From the NCBI GenBank assembly GCA_038087015.1, contig JASBNA010000081.1, positions 1-64,000 of the forward strand: DNA of 64,000 nucleotides, written 5' to 3'. Below, in pieces: positions 47,161 through 59,881 of the stretch (its first letter is position 1; every line of letters starts with the position of its first letter). The notes beneath the pieces were generated by a model. That model was not told the origin of the DNA. It saw nothing but the letters and a program-made list of their open reading frames with translations, and ran no database searches. Source of the stretch: Cerrena zonata. Its lineage: Eukaryota > Basidiomycota > Agaricomycetes > Polyporales > Cerrenaceae. A program made the translations under genes and the position numbers.

Positions 47161-48798
47161 ATGGCGTATGGAACACTGGATAGACTCGAGTCGTCTGTAA
47201 AGCCCGAGGAGCTGTTCAAATTCATTGCAAAACGTCAACCTATAGTCATCAAAGGACTCCCTAATGATGAAGACTTTAAAGCAACGCAATGGGTACGTAA
47301 AAAGGTCCAATACCGTCTTGAAATCACTAAATGAGTTGTTCAAGATAGATTTCGAATACTTGAAATCAAAAGCAGGCGACTCAGAAGTACTTGTGCAACC
47401 TATACACCCAGCTTCTAGGCAATACGGATCAGACGTCGAACGCATTTCCGTCTCCTTCAGAGACTTTCTCGCGTCCTTAGAAAGTGCGGATGGACCTCAC
47501 CATTATCTCACGACGCAGTACTCGGAACAGGACGAGGACGAACATACGATGTTACCCCCTCCGGCGAATGCACTTACAGATGACTTTCCGCTGGTTCCGA
47601 AACTGATGGGAAACCTTTCACTTCAACAGGTGAATCTCTGGGTTGGAAAGTCGAAAGAAGGGTCGACTTCTGGATTGGTATGTTCTACAATATCACTCTC
47701 GTTCACGCTAAATAACTAACCAATTTGTTTTAGCATCATGACTTTCACGACAACCTCTACTGTCTTCTTCAAGGCCGGAAACGCTTCGTTCTCTACCCCC
47801 CACAAGAACTCCCAAACCTGTACCCATACGGCACGCTCGACACTATCCACCCAAACGGCCTGATATCCTACAAGGACGCGCCTGTCCGAGCAGATGGACT
47901 CCCTCTTCGCCTCGCTTTGCAGACACGCATCAGGGCGATTGAACAAAAACTCGATTCTCTACCTAAGGAAGATGTGAAGAGGAAAGGCAAGGGGAAAGGG
48001 AAAGGACGCGGGATTTCGAAGGAACGCAAGGCGCTGATGGAGATGCATGATCAAGCTTTGGACGAGTTGGCTCAGATGGCGCTGGATGGGGACGGAGGGT
48101 TTGGGATGGAGGATGAGGTGGACGATTTCGATGCGCTCATGGCTGGGTTGGATGGAGAGCAGGATGGGGAAGAGGCCGGCACGTCTGGACTTCATGGCGA
48201 CGGTGAACGAGACGAGGAAGATGAAGACGAAGAGGATGAAGACGAAGACGAAGACGGGGACCAAGCACCCGCCGACGAAGATGAAACATCCTCAGAGCCT
48301 CCTTCATTCTCTCGAATCCCAACCGCGCTCGTACACAAACATCTTGATCTCCCAACAACAGCTGTCGCACCTACCTCCCCCACACTCACCGATTTCCCGA
48401 ACCTTTCCAAAGCATGTTCGCCCTATGTGGTCGACCTGAACGCGGGGGAGATGCTATTCCTCCCTGCATCATGGTGGCACGAAGTCACTTCGTTTTCGGG
48501 AGATGGGAACGGCGTCCATATGGCGTTCAATTACTGGTTCTACCCGCCGACGAGTGATAGCTTTGAGGAACCGTATGAGGATTCGCTTGTTTGGGAATAC
48601 CTCAAGGGGAGGGAGAGGGAGAAGGCTGGGGAGAGTAAAAATCGACAGAATGGGACTGAAGAGAGAGTGGATGGGAAGAAGAGGAAGACGGCGGATGAGC
48701 CGTTGCAGGATTCCAAATCCAAAAAGGTGAGATCTTTTCATATCATTTATTATACAGATAATCAATATAAGCTGGTGTAGATCCCAAGGAAGCAATAA
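47161..48798 (+). CDS. JmjC/cupin-8 dioxygenase (JMJD7-like) with charged internal insertion
   Basis: Fe(II)/2-oxoglutarate oxygenase of the small JmjC group (JMJD7 and relatives hydroxylate lysine). The N-terminus FKFIAKRQPIVIKGL is followed by DFEYLKSKAGDSEVLVQPIH, HHYLTTQY and NLSLQQVNLWVGKS. The HxD iron ligands are in LHHDFHDNLYCLLQGRKRF and the distal His in MLFLPASWWHEV, ending GVHMAFNYWFYPP. Between HxD and the distal His lies about 160 residues of unusual sequence: a KRKGKGKGKGRG basic patch and a long Glu/Asp run. Introns follow QW (47292), GL (47678) and, near the end, KK (48727), which gives a final IPRKQ. The iron site is intact. Substrate unknown. Confidence 0.9.
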
Positions 48799-49167
48799 CA
48801 GCTCTGTACATCAGGGGACCCTAAAATGTATATTAATGAGATGTACGTACAGTTCGACAAAAAAATACTCCAACATGTTGATACTTAACAACAAACAACT
48901 TCAGGCTTCTCCGTTTGCCACGAAGTGTATATCTCGCACTGCACCTCAATATCAGTAAATCTTTTTCACGTTCCCTACATTTACTCGGTAAGCCAGAGCG
49001 GACATCAGTCGCATGAACCACACGGAACGCAGAAGCAGTAGTCTCGATTCCATTTCAACGTAGTAACTCCAAGTTATAAGTATGAACTAACCTCCGTCAG
49101 GTAACTTCTCTTCATATTTCCCAACTTCACTACTCGAGCGCCACCTCCGGCAGAGATAGATCTTGTA
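48799..49167. other. Intergenic region before F-box fragment
   Basis: About 370 bp; 3' UTR of the JmjC gene and nothing else recognised. Confidence 0.4.
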
Positions 49168-49404
49168 ATGTCTCGAACGAAATATCTAACATTGCTGCCA
49201 GAGGATATCTTGCTGTACCTGTTGTGTGGCGGCGACTTGACCATGAATCCTCGAGACGATTTGGATGGATACCATGGAGCTGTGGTGATGGATTCTGCGC
49301 AGGAGGCTTTGGTCTATCATTTCCTTGCCATAGTAGGCCGGAGAAGAGGCAGGGCAAGTGGCACCAGATATTCGAATAGGTTGACTCGCTCAATATCTCA
49401 CTAG
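49168..49404 (+). pseudogene. Truncated F-box gene 5' fragment
   Basis: Starts MSRTKYLTLLPEDILLYLL, closely matching the start of the F-box gene at 2971 (MSPSKHLTSLPDDILLYLL; 13 of 19 residues identical). The match covers helix 1 of the F-box only. The downstream part (CGGDLTMNPRDDLDGYHGAV...) has no F-box continuation and the frame ends at 49404. A similar pyrimidine-rich leader precedes both. This is probably a remnant of a related gene or a partial copy. Confidence 0.6.
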
Positions 49405-50423
49405 CACTAGCGGTGACTCTTCCACTGTCCTCTCAAGTATTTACTCTCTGTATACCGTTACACGCCCCGCTCATAGAGCTAAATGGGATGTAATTCAGTA
49501 CTTGTTCGCGCCGGATGATTGAAACATCGATATGGTGCACGGTATATTTACGCAATGATGTGTTTACGCCATTCATTCATCATATGCATGGGTAGTACTC
49601 CACTTTGTGTGCGATCCTGCGTCCGATCGAGAATTTCTTGAGATTCATTGCTTAATCGGGTACTTTTCTGCCCAAAATAGGCAACTCACTATGCTCCCGC
49701 TATCTATGTCGTCGGATACCTGAGGGGAGAAAGAGCGGTCGCGTTCCATCTCTCCGCCAGTTCTTTGTGCTTCTGTCTCTCGTTGAAGAATAGGCATTGT
49801 ATAAATACCTCGCCGCCCCAGACTACAAGACAATTCACCCCTTCCCCCTCCACCACTCGCCCATGTGCCAGTACTGCGTGCTCATACCGGTATCTGATTC
49901 GTGAAACGTCGTCGTCCAATATTTAGACGTTCGGTTCTAGATAAGTCCTTCGTATTCGTTTTTCCGTATCCTGTCGACGGTCTAAAGGATGCACGCCGGT
50001 TACCAGCGCATCCTTCGCCGAGTTCGCTCTTCCTCGTTAATTTGACGACTAGTCAAACTATTCATTTCTTTACTGCTACTACACCTTTGTCTCTGGATTC
50101 GAAAGCCTGCTCCCGACTTTTGTGAATTGAAGATGATTCCGAGTCGTGGCTTGATCTGCATCTAATCTTATCGCGCTTGGCGAAACGCTCATTAATATGC
50201 CTGACAGCACATTGGCGCGGTTTGCTTGGTATTTCAAGTTGCTATACAGGATTCCAGTGTCCTATCAACCACCCTGATCCCGCTCGTCCGTCTATTCTCG
50301 ACTGCTCCGAAAGCGACACGACCGGTGGTGCTGCGAGAATTTGTGTGTGAACTTGGGGCCTGCTGACCTGCACCAAATACCCACCAACGCTGGCTTGCTC
50401 GATCCCTCTCTCAACCACCAACC
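49405..50423. other. Intergenic region upstream of methyltransferase gene
   Basis: About 1 kb with no supported gene. A TATAAA lies near 49800 (tgtataaatacc) but too far from the next start to assign confidently. The last 200 bp are CT-rich, a likely 5' UTR. Confidence 0.4.
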
Positions 50424-51800
50424 ATGGCCCCCATGCTGCAACGTAACCCGCGCTATATTTTCCTTGTTCTTGTCATCTGTGTTGTCGTCTTCCTCTTCGT
50501 CACACATAACAACTTTGGACATTCGGATGTTCCCGTCGACATTTCCGGACTGCCCAGTGATCCTAGCCTATCTGCGCGAATTGCGCGCTCGGAGAAGATG
50601 TACCAAAAGACACTGGAAAAGAGGGAAGAGTTGCTAAAGAAGCACGGGCCAACACCCTCACAAGTCGTGATGTATGATTTCAACTTCAACTTCACTCGGC
50701 GCTTCGATCATTTGCTCACCGACAATTCAGGTTTCCCCCCGACAAAGACCCATGGCCGGCATATACAGCTTGTGAGTATTCAAACATGGTAGCTCGAAAC
50801 TCTCTAACCATCCCTCTCAGGGGACTTCTTTCCTCCTACTTTCGACTGTCCACACGACTTGGAAAGAGTGGGTGCGGCGGGTGACGGAGGAAAGTGGATA
50901 TGTGGTCTGTCAAGGCTGGAGGACAAGCCTGATTGCGTCATTTACACATTTGGTGCGTTGTGTGACTCTACATCGTACGTCTCTTGCTGATGTTCCCTTC
51001 AGGAGTCGACTGGGACTCGTCGTTTGAAGGGGAAGTTCTTCAACGCACAAGACATTGTCAGATCTGGGGTTACGATGCTGTTCAGAAAGGGTTTGGCTGG
51101 CAGATCCCCAAAGACCTCAAACACCGGACGCACTTTTCGCAATTCCAGCTAGGACCCAAAGACTCACATGGCCCCGACGACACCCCCAAAATCTGGACGC
51201 TCCATTCGTTGATGCGTCAAAATGGTGAGCTTCTATGTCGTCATTTCGGACTGCGCAAACTTAAAAACCTAGGTCACAAACATATCGACATCCTCAAGAT
51301 TGATATTGAAGGTTGGGAATTCGATACGCTCAGGGCGATCGTTTCAACTTTCCTCGATTGGGAAACGCCGTTACCGTTTGGACAACTCCAAATGGAGATT
51401 CACGCATGGAATAAGAAGTTCCCCGACTTCCTGAGTTGGTTCGAGTTACTGGAATCGGCCGGTTTGCGACCATTTATGTCCGCAGTACGTCGTCGTCTTT
51501 TTTCTTACTTTCTGGTCGCTCCGTTTGTGATGCGATGGCATACGGGCCGATGACTATGATACTAATTTCGGTGCAACACAGCCCAATCTGGTGTACGTCA
51601 ACTACAATCGTGCCAGTGGAGTAGAACTCGTCGACGTGAGTCCCCCTTACCCTTGTCACTAGTCCCCTCAATCTTTTGCTGATGGCATGCGATTTCACGC
51701 TCAGTATTCGTTCCTGAATATCAAGGGTAACAACGTCTTCGTTTCACAACCCGGACTTGAAGACCCACCAAAAGACGACACTCAAGTACCGGTGTCATAA
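50424..51800 (+). CDS. Membrane-anchored FkbM/METTL24-like methyltransferase
   Basis: Type II membrane protein: a short cytosolic tail MAPMLQRNPR, one anchor (YIFLVLVICVVVFLFV, about residues 11-26), a coiled stem (ARIARSEKMYQKTLEKREEL), then a lumenal domain. The domain has the SAM-fold pattern FFPPTFDCPHDLERVGAAGD, GGKWICGLSRL, YTFGVDWDSSFE (motif I region), RTHFSQFQLG and HIDILKIDIEGWEFDTL, the last typical of FkbM-type methyltransferases, then FGQLQMEIHAW. Introns near 50776, 50951, 51223 and 51485 hold frame if the first donor is GTATTC. Probably a Golgi or ER enzyme acting on glycans or small molecules; the acceptor is unknown. Confidence 0.82.
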
Positions 51801-52962
51801 TTAACTTTTGATCGACAATCTAAACCTCCGATGTATTTCACGTCTCATTCGTCTCTCGTCACCATGCTCTGGATAACCATGTGTAAATTGTTCTCGCAAA
51901 CCACCTCATCTTTTCCGCACTTAATCACTTCCTTGGAACCATGTATGCTTGGTGGCATATATGCACTTACGCATATCTAGACAATCGATGGGGTGGAAGC
52001 TGAAAATCTCTGGAGGTATCGGTCTTTGTGCTTTTTCTCTTCATGTAACGTAACTGTTGTGTTTGTGAGCTGTAGACGATGAGGACAGTACATATTGTAG
52101 ATACGATTTCCTCTCTATTTTATACCTATCATCTTTATCATATCCTGGTTCCTATTCCGGACACCGCCCATCTTGCACCTTCTTTTCTGATCCCTGATTG
52201 ACTTACACAGGTGGGGTGAGTCTAGATCGGTGAGCATTCATTTTAACACCTAATTACATATTCATTAGCGCTAATAGCTCATGTCAGGTTCTAACATTGT
52301 TCTTTTTCCTCGTCAGATCTCGACCTACGAACCGAATAATACAACACTTTGAAGGTGAGTACACTGCCTTATAGTCTCATAATCGTTCGACGAGCAGGAT
52401 GTATGTTGTTTATGGCTTATGGCTTATAAGCGACCACGAGCCGTGCACACCCCTACAACGTGCTCTTGGTGTAGGGTGCAAGCCACACCTATCATCCATC
52501 ATTCCACACGTTGCATGCTAACAAAAGGATATCCAGTGCCGGCTCCTCGCTTCTTTAATCTTCTTGACTGGAACCCTCCGGAATCCTCGAATCTCATCAA
52601 TTCTTTTATGGCTATGATACCCTATACCGACACATTCCATAATCCGCGATTCCAAACAACCCAAAGGCGATGAGAAACGTGTAAAGTAGGAGATGAGAGA
52701 GAAGAACTGACGAGAACAACGTTATCCGTCTGTGGGTGTACAGCTTGACATAATTGATGCTTCGATGATCCTTGTCACGTTGCCCCGCTCCCTTGCAATG
52801 TGTACGTCGTTAAGGGTTTATAAACTGCCTCTCCAAGCACCACGACGCTTGCATTCCCACTTCCTTCTCTGCCTGCTTACCCTTCACTCCCGACGCCTAA
52901 TCCTCCTTGTTTGTTACTCTTCGCTTCAGGGGAACCCTCATCTAGATTGATCCCTCTTGTAA
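51801..52962. other. Intergenic region
   Basis: 1.16 kb between the methyltransferase and the MARVEL-like gene. The frame at 52419-52673 shows no motif. The right end holds a TATA box and CT-rich leader for the next gene. Confidence 0.4.
52819..52824 (+). promoter_or_regulatory. TATA box candidate for MARVEL-like gene
   Basis: TATAAA in gggtttataaactgc, 144 bp upstream of the start codon at 52963, followed by a CT-rich leader. Confidence 0.5.
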
Positions 52963-53783
52963 ATGGCTACCGTTAACGGCATTCGTATTGTTTTATATGT
53001 CACTTTGGTACGTGACCTACTATGACGTGTATGTAGGAGGCAAAAAGGCTCACAATCCCTGTTGTATGGTCACTGCAGTGGTTATTCGCTGCTGTACTCT
53101 TAGGCTTGACTGCTCAACGGATACACTACACGACCCACGTCCCATTCGGAGATCCAGTGAACGGCGGAGAGAGTTTCTACGGTACAGTCAGATTTTGGCT
53201 TTTTGAAATAACCCGTATCCTGAAAGCATGTCACCAGACCCTATTATCGCCGAACTGCTGGCCACCTCGGCCATAACATTGATCTGGATTCCTTTCGTGT
53301 AAGTGAGCTTAACCTTCCTGAGATATAGGGGTAATGAGGGGTATCCATGTCCTGATCTCCATGTCAACCTCATATAGCATGCACGTTCTCTGTGGAAAGG
53401 GCGACTACGGGATCTTCGGGACCTTTGCTGGAGAACTATTAGGTCTCTTTACACTCTTCATGTTGTGGATCGTCGGTGCATCAATCTCCTCGGTGTGTAC
53501 CTCCTTCCCGATCAGCCTCACATTGCCATTGCGGTGTACTGACGCATACATATCGTCGGGTTTTTAGAGTTTCTGGGGAGACCTCTCATGGTGTCATCAA
53601 TTCCTTCCATGTCGCGTGCTCACCGTCATCCTCGCATTCGCCTGGATGGGCTGGATAATCATCTTCACACTATTTATAATCAGTCTACTCTGTGCGATCA
53701 TGAACGACGCTTTCTGGCGACCGCTTCATGCTAGATATGATCCTAGAGGAAGTACCTACGTTCCTCGAGGTAGCAGGGTCTGA
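52963..53783 (+). CDS. Four-helix MARVEL-like membrane protein
   Basis: Short integral membrane protein common in Agaricomycetes. Four hydrophobic segments: VNGIRIVLYVTLWLFAAVLL (1), AELLATSAITLIWIPFVMHV (2), AGELLGLFTLFMLWIVGASI (3) and VLTVILAFAWMGWIIIFTLF with IISLL (4). A short first loop carries RIHYTTHVPFGDPVNGGESF. The small cytosolic tail is basic (FWRPLHARYDPRGS). Introns follow VTL, FY, FV and SS and hold frame. The MARVEL label rests on topology and size rather than a sharp motif. Possible role in membrane domains or sorting; not shown by sequence. Confidence 0.8.
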
Positions 53784-54320
53784 ATGTACATTTCCCTGTT
53801 GGTATTGTTGTCGCTGTAGTGCTATAAAGAGTTAATGTATCAAAAATGAACAGTTGTTTCGGGTTATTTGAATAGTGTAGCATTTTTTGGATTAATAGAA
53901 CTAGGAGTGTTATTTATATGAATCTGTTGTGGTCCGTGAATAAGGGGTCTTGGTATTTCGTAGTAGAACCCTGTGTTCGTACACATTTATGCATGTACGT
54001 GCAGGTTCAGAATGAACTTTGACGACATTTTGGACTTTCGGACGTTCGCTGTATGCGTCCTTATTTGGCGTCTGCATTTCCTAAATAGCTCTAAGAAATC
54101 TTAATATGGCAATGGCTTCTGTAACAGAGAATGAACGATTTGTCTAATGTTATACAATCCGATGTGAATAAGTTACTACATGATTCGCTACAGTGATTTT
54201 GATATCCAGAAATATAATAGTCCCGTCATAGTTCCAATGTCTAACAGGAAGGAAGGCACAATTTAACCTACGACTCAGGTTGTTTTATGAAGAGAACCGG
54301 CGTGCGATGACGTTGCCAGA
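53784..54320. other. Intergenic, convergent 3' ends
   Basis: 537 bp, AT-rich, between the MARVEL-like stop and the TLDc stop. Nothing supportable. Confidence 0.45.
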
Positions 54321-56209
54321 TCAAGATCCGACTCCCCATACTTCCAGTCCGACACATTCAAATGTGTATCCACCACCTTGTACAGATCCAGGGGAACACA
54401 GAGGGTCGTTGTTGAACGTAGGACATGGGGCTGACGAGCCGTCCGAAAGGGTCTCATCGAGGTATAATCCATAATGGCCATCACTAAATACTATACGTGA
54501 GCTAAGATACGGAAGAGATGATAGGAAGAAAACAAACCCTCCACCGAAGGATATATAGTCAGAGTCGCACAGCGCGACGTAGTCATTCTTGCCGGTCCAT
54601 TTGAACACCTTGAGTTTATCATCCGTAGCTAGTTTCCATAGGAAGCTAAGACGAAGCAATGATTAGGACGAGCATTTTTAGAATTGAAATCTATCACTCA
54701 CGATTCTCCGCTACCATAGTATGCACCTTTGCTGGGATGTACTCCTTCTCCCATGAATGCCCCAAAGATGGCATCATTAGAATCCTTCATGATCACGATT
54801 ACACTGCCGTTGAAGCTATCACACCGGGTATAGAGAGTATTGAGGGAGATTCCATGTTGATCGAGGCTATAGAGAAGAGACCATGAACGTGGTAGACGAG
54901 CCAAAGCGGGGAAATAAGGCCGTAGCTAGAGCCGTACACATAGTCAAGCTTCCAGTTTTCAACAATAAGCAAGAAGCGAATAACTCACCCTATTAGCCAG
55001 ATCGACAGTCAATACTGACGTTGTCATCTCTTTCCTTCCAGTCAGCCGTACACTCTTCTTCTCTACATTCTCTTTATCAAACTCGAATCTCCCTGTGTTC
55101 CACGTCCTGTCCCCCGAGAACCCTGGGGCTCCTGATGGAGCGGTGAAAGGCTGAGATGCGAAGGGGGTACCATGCGTGATCCCAGAAGAGGTGTTAGCTA
55201 GAGCTTGTGCACGATTAGGTGCATCCGACAATGGTGGGGTGACGGATTCCGATTGCGATCGTGAAGACCATGAAGAAGCGGAATAACGGTCTTCAAATGT
55301 AGACGTTCTTGTAAGGGACGGTCGGAAACCGAGGTTGACGGTAGGTTTTGATAGGAGTGAACTCATCCACCTTGAAGTAGTTGAGCTAATAGAGGGCGTA
55401 AACACTGACTGGGGTTGTGTACGTTGAAGTTCAGGGAGTGATGGTCGTGAAGGTGATGGTGGTAATGATGGTGAGCGAACGTGGTGTGAAGAGGAAGGGT
55501 GTTGAGATAATGTGGATGTAGAAGCAGAAGCGAATGGTCCAAAGTCGGGAGGTTCAGTTAGATTGTTGTATCTGGGTGGATGTCGGGATGTATGCATTGG
55601 TGCATAAGCGTCATGGATCGTATTTGAGGCTTCGTGAAGTGCTGACTCAATACTATCCGGGTGATCGAGGGGGTCCATGAACGATGTAGGTTCCGGAATA
55701 GACTCGTTTGGGTCTAGGTCTAGCAACGAAACATCCCTTGAGGCCGAGCTGGACGAGAACGTACTTTGCTGCGGCGCAAGAGATGATTGTTTGTGATCCT
55801 GCGAGTTGAGAAAGTACAGAGGATCGTCTTCGTTGTTCAGCAACTCATCTAGGATGCCCTTATTTCTCTCATTAGCAACCTTTGCTTCCTCTAAGAATTG
55901 CATCCTCTGCACAGGACTTGGCGACATTACATTCCCGCTCGACGAAGAGCTAGCATCGTAGGCTGACGCAAGAGGATCTTCGTTAGAAGGCACAGATACG
56001 AATGCACCAAACTCGGAGTCGCTGGACACTGTTCGCCCATGCTTCAGCGGTGCCTGTACGTCTGGTAGTTGCGCGGCGTTTAGAGTTGGTGAAGCTCTGG
56101 GTGTCGAGGGTGAGAAAAGAGTTGAAAATAAATCCTCTTTAGCGGCTCTGTCTTCTGGTGTATGCGTTTGCACTTGGGGAGTTGGAAGAGGGATGAGTGG
56201 AGGTATCAT
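54321..56209 (-). CDS. oxr1: TLDc-domain protein, OXR1-like
   Basis: Oxidation-resistance family protein; TLDc proteins bind the V-ATPase and protect against oxidative stress. The N-terminal long exon (56209 to about 54990) is Ser/Pro-rich and disordered, with EEAKVANERNKGILDELLN and SSTTSRWMSSLLSKPT patches. The C-terminus is the TLDc domain: LRPYFPALARLPRSWSLLYS, LDQHGISLNTLYTRCD, GAFMGEGVHPSKGAYYGSGE, FLWKLATDDKLKVFKWTGKN, YISFGGGDGHYGLYLD and CPTFNNDPLCSP, ending FECVGLEVWGVGS. Introns lie near 54950, 54690 and 54510. All conserved elements are present, so it looks functional. The long disordered lead is more extensive than in yeast Oxr1. Confidence 0.92.
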
Positions 56210-57603
56210 ATTGTCCGTAAAATAGACGTTATATCATGCATTGAAAAGGAGAGATGATGGAGTGCGTGTAGGAAAGTGCGTGTAGCAGTATTCAATCCCA
56301 GTGTGTGAATGTGATGATGATGGAAAGAAGACAAATGATCTCGCGCTAAAATGCCTCTACTTTACTGAGTGACTGCCAAGTTACATTTAATCAACTGCTA
56401 GCGTTCGACGACGGATTGACTTCTAATATCTTGCGCTCTTGATGATAAAACTCTTACAATGAGTGTGATACCAAAGTAAGTTCCATTACCTACTGGGTAG
56501 TACAAAGAAACCGATAAACTTCGCCATGCTTATCCGTAGACGTAGTAGCAGGGGAAGGGACTGTCCGTAGGTACTAGTGGAAATGTTGCATAAATCAAAT
56601 TACGAGGTCTGGCAGAAGTAGCATGCTATGTCAAAAAATCAAAATTGTGGCTTACATTAGTCACGGTGGTAACTCGGCGTTTCTCAAACTCTTCAGATCG
56701 CATTCGAGTCCAAGAAGGCGGAATACCATATTCCTGCATAAGCAAAATAGACTGCCAATGGGGTGGAATAATGTTACAGCAAGTGACTGCGATACCTCTT
56801 GTTGTTGACGAATTACTGGAAAGACATTTATCCTGATGAAAGCGGGCCTGGAGTGAATATGAGCTGAGCACATATTTAAGTCATGTGAAACCACTCAAAA
56901 AGTTAACTTTGATCAAAGATGTAGGTGTTTATGAGTTACGATTGTGATGTAGAACCCGTACACAGAGTATTAAACGGAGATGACTTTGGAAGCATTTCGT
57001 GAAAATCTCTAAGTGCTCTCAAATCAAGCTTCGATTCTCCTGATTATTTTCGGTTCCCATGGTAGAAACTTTCAAAAATATAGAATAAGCCAGAAGGAAG
57101 TCACTATACTACCTACACGTTCTTTGGCTCATGTGCCATGACGTAATTTTTAAAGGCATTGCCATATTTGGCTAAAATATTCTTAGCTTGGCAATCACTT
57201 TAGCGATTGAGAGAAATTTAAACCGGGGCATTATACAGAGGCTTGATGAGGACCTTCTGTAGAATCCTTTCTTTTGTAAGAAAAGCTTGTGGGTAGACTG
57301 TCTCACATGTTCTTACTGTACACAATACCAGTCATGTCTCTTATGATGAGTTCTTCGAATTACAATGCTGTACTTAACCGACTCTCGTGATTCCTTCTCA
57401 GATGCATATATAGTTCGTATTTCATGAAGTGTGAAAAGAGTATTACTTTGTTTAGGTCATTTTAGTGTGAGAGGCATGTGGGACGGCAAGCATAGGCAAT
57501 CCCGAAAAGGTAGTGTTGATTGGATTATCTAAGACTCTCGGATACGGTTTACGTAGAAATAACTGCTATAGCGGCGGTTTTCCAGATCCCAGATACCTCG
57601 AAC
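56210..57603. other. Divergent intergenic region
   Basis: 1.4 kb between the OXR1-like start (minus) and the MYND gene (plus). Short overlapping frames at 56620-56890 have no motif. An ATG at 57520 is in frame with the MYND gene and could extend it by 28 residues. Confidence 0.45.
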
Positions 57604-59881
57604 ATGGAATCTAAACCCAAGTATCTTACTGATGACGAGATTGCAGAGCTAGCAAAAACGATTCGCATCGCAGATCCTACTAAGGATGATGGCGCGTTCA
57701 ACTCTGTCAGTCGAATGGATGCGCTTGTCTGGTTGCGTTTGATGGGTGTCAAAGGCTTGAACCCAAGGTCTCCACTTTCGGAAGCTGAAGTCATCGAAAG
57801 ATTGAGAATAGCGCTTTGGGATTCACAAAGGTACGTTCATCTCACCCATTTTGAAAGACAAGCACCTACCAGTATGATCAACCAGACTGGACTATCTGTT
57901 TTCCGGTTTCACCCTCTCTACCTCCCTTAAGAAACTCAAAATCTCTAGCTTCAAGTCTTGGGACGGATGGGAAAACGCACATCCCGAGCTTAGAAAATAC
58001 GCCATTGGATTACTGAAACTTGATGGATATAAGGATGCAAAGCGGTTAAATTCGTAACGCAATTCTTCGTTTCTCCGAGTACCGACGACTGTCCGAACTT
58101 GTTTCTCTAGATATGTTTTTCGTCACTTCAACATGTCTGTGTGGTCACAGATCGAGTTGCAAAATGGCGAGAACATGAACCCAGCGAGGGATATGTCGGG
58201 AGCTTGGACTGGAGCTCGTATCATAATGAATAATGCCGCAATGGACATCACTAGGGAAGGTATTATGAATTTTTGTTTACCATTACTTTCAAATCTGATG
58301 CAGTTACAGGAGGGAAGGATATTCCCTTTGTGACGTATTTTGACAACGGCAGCGAGAGGCTCCTCGTCATGGAAATTCTGGATGTCAAAGAGTGCCCTTG
58401 GCCTGAACCTGGGAAGAAGGTAAGTGTCTGTAGGGACATATCATGGAGTACTTACTTATTGACTTTCAAGCTCATGGAATTGATCAAAACTTGCCAAGAA
58501 ACCAAGTTTGGTCACCCCGCATCAGGTAAAGCTGTCATATTTCAGCCAAGTCACGAAAATCTTGACTCGCTTTAGGTCCCCTTGTCCCGATGATGCAAAC
58601 CCCAACGTTCCCGCTGGTCATCGTACGGTACTCGTACATGGAGGGCCGTCCTGAGGTGAGGATAGTCTCACTTCCCACTGTCCCTTCTTATTCTTCGTTC
58701 TTCAGGGAGGATCACAATTTTTATCGCATCTTCAAGATAAGTTAGCGAAGATGATGCCTAAGAACACAACCGTGAAAAAGGTCCGTGAGAAGCTTCAATG
58801 GCATCTCACAACGGGTGAAGAAATGGGGGCCGCCCATCTTCAGATGCTTGCACGCATTCTGTCTTTCAATGCCGAACTCGTGGATAAGGACTATGTGGAT
58901 GAGATCCAATCCCACTGGAACGGTATTTCTAAAGACGTTGCTAGTGAATCGAAGATTAGCTTTTTCGTCCCGTGTTTGAGACTAAGATTTAGGTGAGACA
59001 TCTAAATTTATTTGCCTTGTATTTTTGCACTGAACTCCATCCCAGGGCGTTGGAACAAATTGAGACCGGAATCACTCCAAACCCGGAGAGAATCTGCGCA
59101 GCATGTGGGAAATCCACCGAAAGCAAGTTGATGTGTGGCTCGTAAGTAGTATGTATGTCAGTGACTCATACAGCTATTTATGTCCCGAATGTCTTGATCA
59201 GATGCACGTCCGTGGTACGCTCGTCCTTATGTTCGGGACTTATATCGCCCACTGATCGTCTATTCTCATCCGCAGTACTACTGTAGCGCAGCTTGTAACA
59301 AAGCCAACTGGCCAGAACACAAATCCGTCTGCAAATTCTCCAAGAACCTGTTCAAAAACCCGCCGACCAACCTCAAACCTGGAAAGTTCTATGTCCCTGC
59401 TAGGACCTTCCTTGATTTTATAATCGATAACGGTTTTGCTGTTGACCAAGAAGGAGTCAAGATGTCTGGTCTTGCACCAATCGGCGACTGTCCCCCGAAC
59501 GAATACGGGGACGAACGTTTCATTCTTAAAGCCACCAGACCACTCGATTATACAGTAAATGGAATGGCGAAGGGATTGACAATAATCCTATTTGATCGAC
59601 GGAGAAGTATACAAATGAGGACTGGCCCTGGGGATGTGATGTTTGCAGAGAAGACGAAACTTGCGTCAGGGCCGATACCGTTCGATGTACAAGGACATCA
59701 GAACCTTGTCAAACTAATGATAGAAAAAGGTTTGTATGGTCAACTCATTTATCTTTGGGCGAAGAGAATCGGGGATTGTGTCGAGCTTGAGTGTGTCCTT
59801 TCTCTCCTATTGTCTGTGCCACTTCTGATCATGCGCCTTTCCAGTCTTGAGGATTTGCCAAACCAGAAGGTCGACTTCTGA
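57604..59881 (+). CDS. MYND-type zinc-finger protein
   Basis: Long N-terminal region (MESKPKYLTDDEIAELAKTI, RLIKLMGVKGL-like helices, WTGARIIMNN, YFDNGSERLLVMEIL) followed by a C-terminal MYND zinc finger: ICAACGKSTESKLMCGSCTSVYYCSAACNK split over three exons, then NWPEHKSVC. This gives the CxxC...CxxC...CxxxC...HxxxC set of zinc ligands. A tail domain (LDFIIDNGFAVDQEGVKMSG...) follows. Such MYND proteins are abundant in Agaricomycetes; the finger mediates protein interaction. Introns near 57833, 58058, 58260, 58420, 58655, 58995, 59142, 59217 and 59795 hold frame. No SET domain seen. Role unknown. Confidence 0.85.

Noticed and set aside
48220..48260. GAAGAC/GATGAA simple repeat as a microsatellite
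   Set aside because: It is in-frame coding for an acidic run of the JmjC protein, so it is reported there.
50760..50830. Apparent frame break in the methyltransferase gene
   Set aside because: Resolved by using the GTATTC donor seven bases... downstream region of GTGAG, giving HIQLVRDFFPPTF in frame.
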